Positions 13,979 to 16,072 of a DNA stretch of 16,072 nucleotides are shown here, one piece after another. The translations under genes and the position numbers were made by a program. Numbering within the stretch: the stretch's first letter is position 1; each line of letters opens with the position of its first letter. The notes below the pieces were generated by a model. It was not told where the DNA came from. It worked only from the letters and a program-made list of their open reading frames with translations, and searched no databases. Source of the DNA: Candidatus Pacearchaeota archaeon (lineage in GTDB: Archaea > Nanobdellota > Nanobdellia > Pacearchaeales > GW2011-AR1); contig VGKR01000005.1 in NCBI GenBank assembly GCA_016866915.1, positions 1-16,072 on the forward strand, given 5' to 3'.

Positions 13979-13999
13979 TTTTTTGATGATGAAATATCC

Positions 14000-15160
14000 C
14001 TAATCTTCCTCCTTAACCAGCACAAATATTTCTCTTCCAATTATCTGGTCTTGGCGGAATTCCCTTAAAGGAAAGTCAATTTCTCCTTTATCCAGATTCA
14101 ACCGAGTTCTTCTGCATATTTCATTTATATTGCAGGAAATTTTTCCCTTAAATATTTTAATTAAAGGTGCAGTGAAGACTATTTTTCCGTTTTTTCTTAC
14201 ATATTTTTTGATATTATTCAAAACATCAACAATCAAATTCTCAAATCTTTTTATCATTAGAATAGCTTGTCTTCTTTCTGGAATTTTCTTAAGCAACATT
14301 CCTAATGATGGTTCTGTGGCTATTCCATCTACCTGAAATATCTTAACTGTCTTGGAATTTTCATTAATTAATTTATAATTTGCTTTTATAGAATAATTTT
14401 TTTCAAGCCAATTAATATTTTTTTTAGCATGTCCTATTGCATTTTCATTAATATCTATTCCAAGAACATTTATTTCTTGCAACAAAGCTTCTTGTAGAAT
14501 TACACCTATTCCGCAAAAAGGATCAAGCAAAGTTTCTTTTTCTTTAATCTGAGATAAATTAATCAATATCTTAGCTAATCTTGGAGAAATAGCAAGAGCC
14601 TCTCTTCTTACTGGTTTTTTCATATCTCTTTTTTCAATTTCTTTTGGATTGTAAACCTCTTCAATTATGCCGAAATAATTCTTTTTATTTTTAAAAAGAA
14701 AATAAATTATATCTATTGAATTTAGATTAGACGGACTTCCGACGAGAGAATTTCCTTCTTGCATTTTAATCTCTCCTTTTGCAGATTTGTAGCTTGCTTT
14801 AAGTTTTTCTGATCTAAATTTATTTTCAATTTCGAAGCGTATATCATCGGTTGAAATTTCATTCGAAAAATTAAGTATAGAATAACTAAATCTAGTTTTA
14901 TTTTCGAAATAAATTGGATTTTTCTTTATTTTTTCAAGAATTTCTGAAAAATTCCCAGAATACAAAACTTTTCCAATAGCTAAAACTCCTCCTAATTGGT
15001 TTATTGCTTTAACTGAATCTATTTTTTTATCTGTTTCCACAAACAACACATTATCTTTTTTAGAATAAAATTGAATTTGAATTCCTTCTTTTTTCAAATA
15101 AGAAAAAATCTCTGCAATTGATAATTCTATATTTCTGCCGAGAATAAAGAGATATTCCAT
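14000..15160 (-). CDS. THUMP-domain tRNA guanine-N2 methyltransferase homologue (Trm11/TrmG10 group)
   Basis: 386 residues. The N-terminal half (1 to about 165) fits a ferredoxin-like plus THUMP RNA-binding module (MEYLFILGRN, then INQLGGVLAIGKVL). The linker KRDMKKPVRREALAISPRLAKILINL (split here only for reference, residues 177-202) is characteristic of the Trm11/TrmG10 group, which methylates guanosine 10 of tRNA. The Rossmann domain has motif I DPFCGIG (213-219) and VLGIDINENAI, binding S-adenosylmethionine. Motif IV, normally DPPY or NPPY, reads TEPSLG (282-287). The enzyme may still methylate tRNA, but a changed substrate or weakened catalysis is possible. It begins 22 bases after the rtcB stop with no convincing TATA box, so it is probably co-transcribed with rtcB. 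Confidence 0.82.
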   Translation of the reverse strand: MEYLFILGRNIELSIAEIFSYLKKEGIQIQFYSKKDNVLFVETDKKIDSVKAINQLGGVLAIGKVLYSGNFSEILEKIKKNPIYFENKTRFSYSILNFSNEISTDDIRFEIENKFRSEKLKASYKSAKGEIKMQEGNSLVGSPSNLNSIDIIYFLFKNKKNYFGIIEEVYNPKEIEKRDMKKPVRREALAISPRLAKILINLSQIKEKETLLDPFCGIGVILQEALLQEINVLGIDINENAIGHAKKNINWLEKNYSIKANYKLINENSKTVKIFQVDGIATEPSLGMLLKKIPERRQAILMIKRFENLIVDVLNNIKKYVRKNGKIVFTAPLIKIFKGKISCNINEICRRTRLNLDKGEIDFPLREFRQDQIIGREIFVLVKEED

Positions 15161-15182
15161 ATTATTTCTTTAATATTTATTT

Positions 15183-16072
15183 TCATCCTTTCACAACAGC
15201 TAATGGCCTTAATCGTGCGATTTTTTTACTGATTCCAAGCTCATCAACTATTTTCACAACTTCTTCTATGTCTTTATAGACTTCAGGTGATTCTTCACCA
15301 AGAGATTTCCAGCTTCCTGCTTTTATTTCAATTCCTTTTTTATTAAGCTGCTTTTTCGTGTCCTCTCCTCTTATTTTTCTTAATGCACTTGAACGGCTCA
15401 TCACTCTTCCTGCTCCGTGAACAGTTGAGCCAAAAGTCAATTCTTCTGCTTTTTTTGTTCCAACTAAAACATAAGAAGCTGTTCCCATTGTTCCTGGAAT
15501 CAGAACAGGCTGTCCGACATCTCGATAAGCTTTTGGAATTTCTTCTCTTCCAGGTCCGAAACTTCGAGTTGCTCCTTTTCTATGCACGCAAACTTTTTGT
15601 TTTTTTCCGTCGATAAAATGCTCTTCAAACTTTGCAATGTTGTGGCAGATATCATAAACCACATCAATTGAAATTTTAGGAAACATTTCTTTCATAGTTT
15701 CTCTTATCCAGTGAGTTATCAACTGCTTGTTAGCAAAAGCAAAATTCACAGCACAGCACATAGCTTCATAATAATCTTTTCCCAACTGACTTTTAATCGG
15801 AGCATTAATTAATTCTCTGTCTGGAAGTTTTTCAAATCCATATTCTTTTTCCATTTTCTTTATGTAATCAGAAGCAATTTGATGTCCAAGTCCTCGCGAA
15901 CCACAATGAATCATAATAACAGCCTGATTTTTTTTCAATCCAAAAACTTTTGCGATTTCACTATTAAAAATATCTTCAACAAACAAAACCTCAAGAAAAT
16001 GATTGCCTGCTCCAAGTGTTCCTAACTGCCCAATACCTCTTCGAATTGCAATATCAGAAACTTTTGAGGCTT
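15183..16072 (-). CDS. rtcB: RNA-splicing ligase RtcB, 5' end outside window
   Basis: The frame is open to the right edge. The visible part begins ASKVSDIAIRRGIGQLG, and a TTG at 15986 is internal. About 296 residues are present of the usual ~480. Conserved RtcB blocks are seen in order: GAGNHFLEV (the Asn and His of the manganese/GMP site), IHCGSRGLGHQ, CHNIAKFEEH, VHRKGATRSFGPG, GTMGTASYVLVG and STVHGAGRVMSRSSA, where the His is the residue that becomes guanylylated. The metal-binding Asp and Cys of the N-terminal part lie outside. RtcB joins tRNA exon halves by a 3'-phosphate/5'-OH ligation using GTP, usually with archease, which is not in the window. No intein is seen in this portion. A methyltransferase gene follows closely. 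Confidence 0.96.
   Translation of the reverse strand, partial: ASKVSDIAIRRGIGQLGTLGAGNHFLEVLFVEDIFNSEIAKVFGLKKNQAVIMIHCGSRGLGHQIASDYIKKMEKEYGFEKLPDRELINAPIKSQLGKDYYEAMCCAVNFAFANKQLITHWIRETMKEMFPKISIDVVYDICHNIAKFEEHFIDGKKQKVCVHRKGATRSFGPGREEIPKAYRDVGQPVLIPGTMGTASYVLVGTKKAEELTFGSTVHGAGRVMSRSSALRKIRGEDTKKQLNKKGIEIKAGSWKSLGEESPEVYKDIEEVVKIVDELGISKKIARLRPLAVVKG

Noticed and set aside
15984..15986. TTG at 15986 as start of rtcB
   Set aside because: The upstream residues GQLGTLGAGNHFLEV are a core RtcB block, so the gene continues past the right edge.

Overview
The window is AT-rich, gene-dense DNA from an archaeon, most probably a small-genome DPANN lineage (Pacearchaeota/Woesearchaeota/Nanoarchaeota-like). 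This is an inference. It rests on purely archaeal information-processing genes (FttA/aCPSF1, an archaeal class I CCA-adding enzyme, an archaeal-type RtcB, and an Era-like GTPase with DUF2073 and DUF2072 partners). It also rests on TATA boxes placed about 26 bases before many start codons (leaderless mRNAs), and on large cell-surface proteins with PKD domains and cysteine-rich repeats. I see no insertion sequence, CRISPR array, tRNA, rRNA or phage gene.

Left arm, + strand (1-3948). The 3' part of the transcription-termination ribonuclease FttA is cut by the window edge. Then follow a nine-helix presenilin-like intramembrane aspartyl protease, two small proteins of unknown function, and a TrmB-family regulator. 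It meets the - strand genes tail to tail with only two bases between the stop codons.

Middle, - strand (3951-6850). Transcribed right to left are an Era-like GTPase, a DUF2073 protein, a DUF2072 zinc-ribbon protein (the OapA-OapB-OapC triad) and the CCA-adding enzyme.

Surface block, - strand (6900-13948). A run of exported or membrane-anchored proteins: a 750-residue protein ending in a metzincin-type zinc-protease site; a 141-residue anchored protein with ten cysteines; a 417-residue anchored protein with three NAH/Cys-Cys repeats and 26 cysteines, probably co-transcribed with the previous one; an overlooked 37-residue single-helix membrane protein with its own promoter; and a roughly 914-residue PKD protein with a C-terminal membrane anchor and a histidine-rich cytoplasmic tail. 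This block is the most novel part and may form a cell-envelope or host-contact assembly, which is inference from co-location only.

Right end, - strand (14000-16072). rtcB (RNA ligase, 5' end outside the window) is followed after 22 bases by a THUMP-type tRNA guanine-N2 methyltransferase homologue with an altered motif IV. With FttA and the CCA-adding enzyme, much of the non-surface content concerns RNA processing.

Promoters are unusually readable: five genes have a TATA-like octamer at the same 26-base spacing to the ATG, and two more lie at 27-29. This supported the start choices and the small-gene call.
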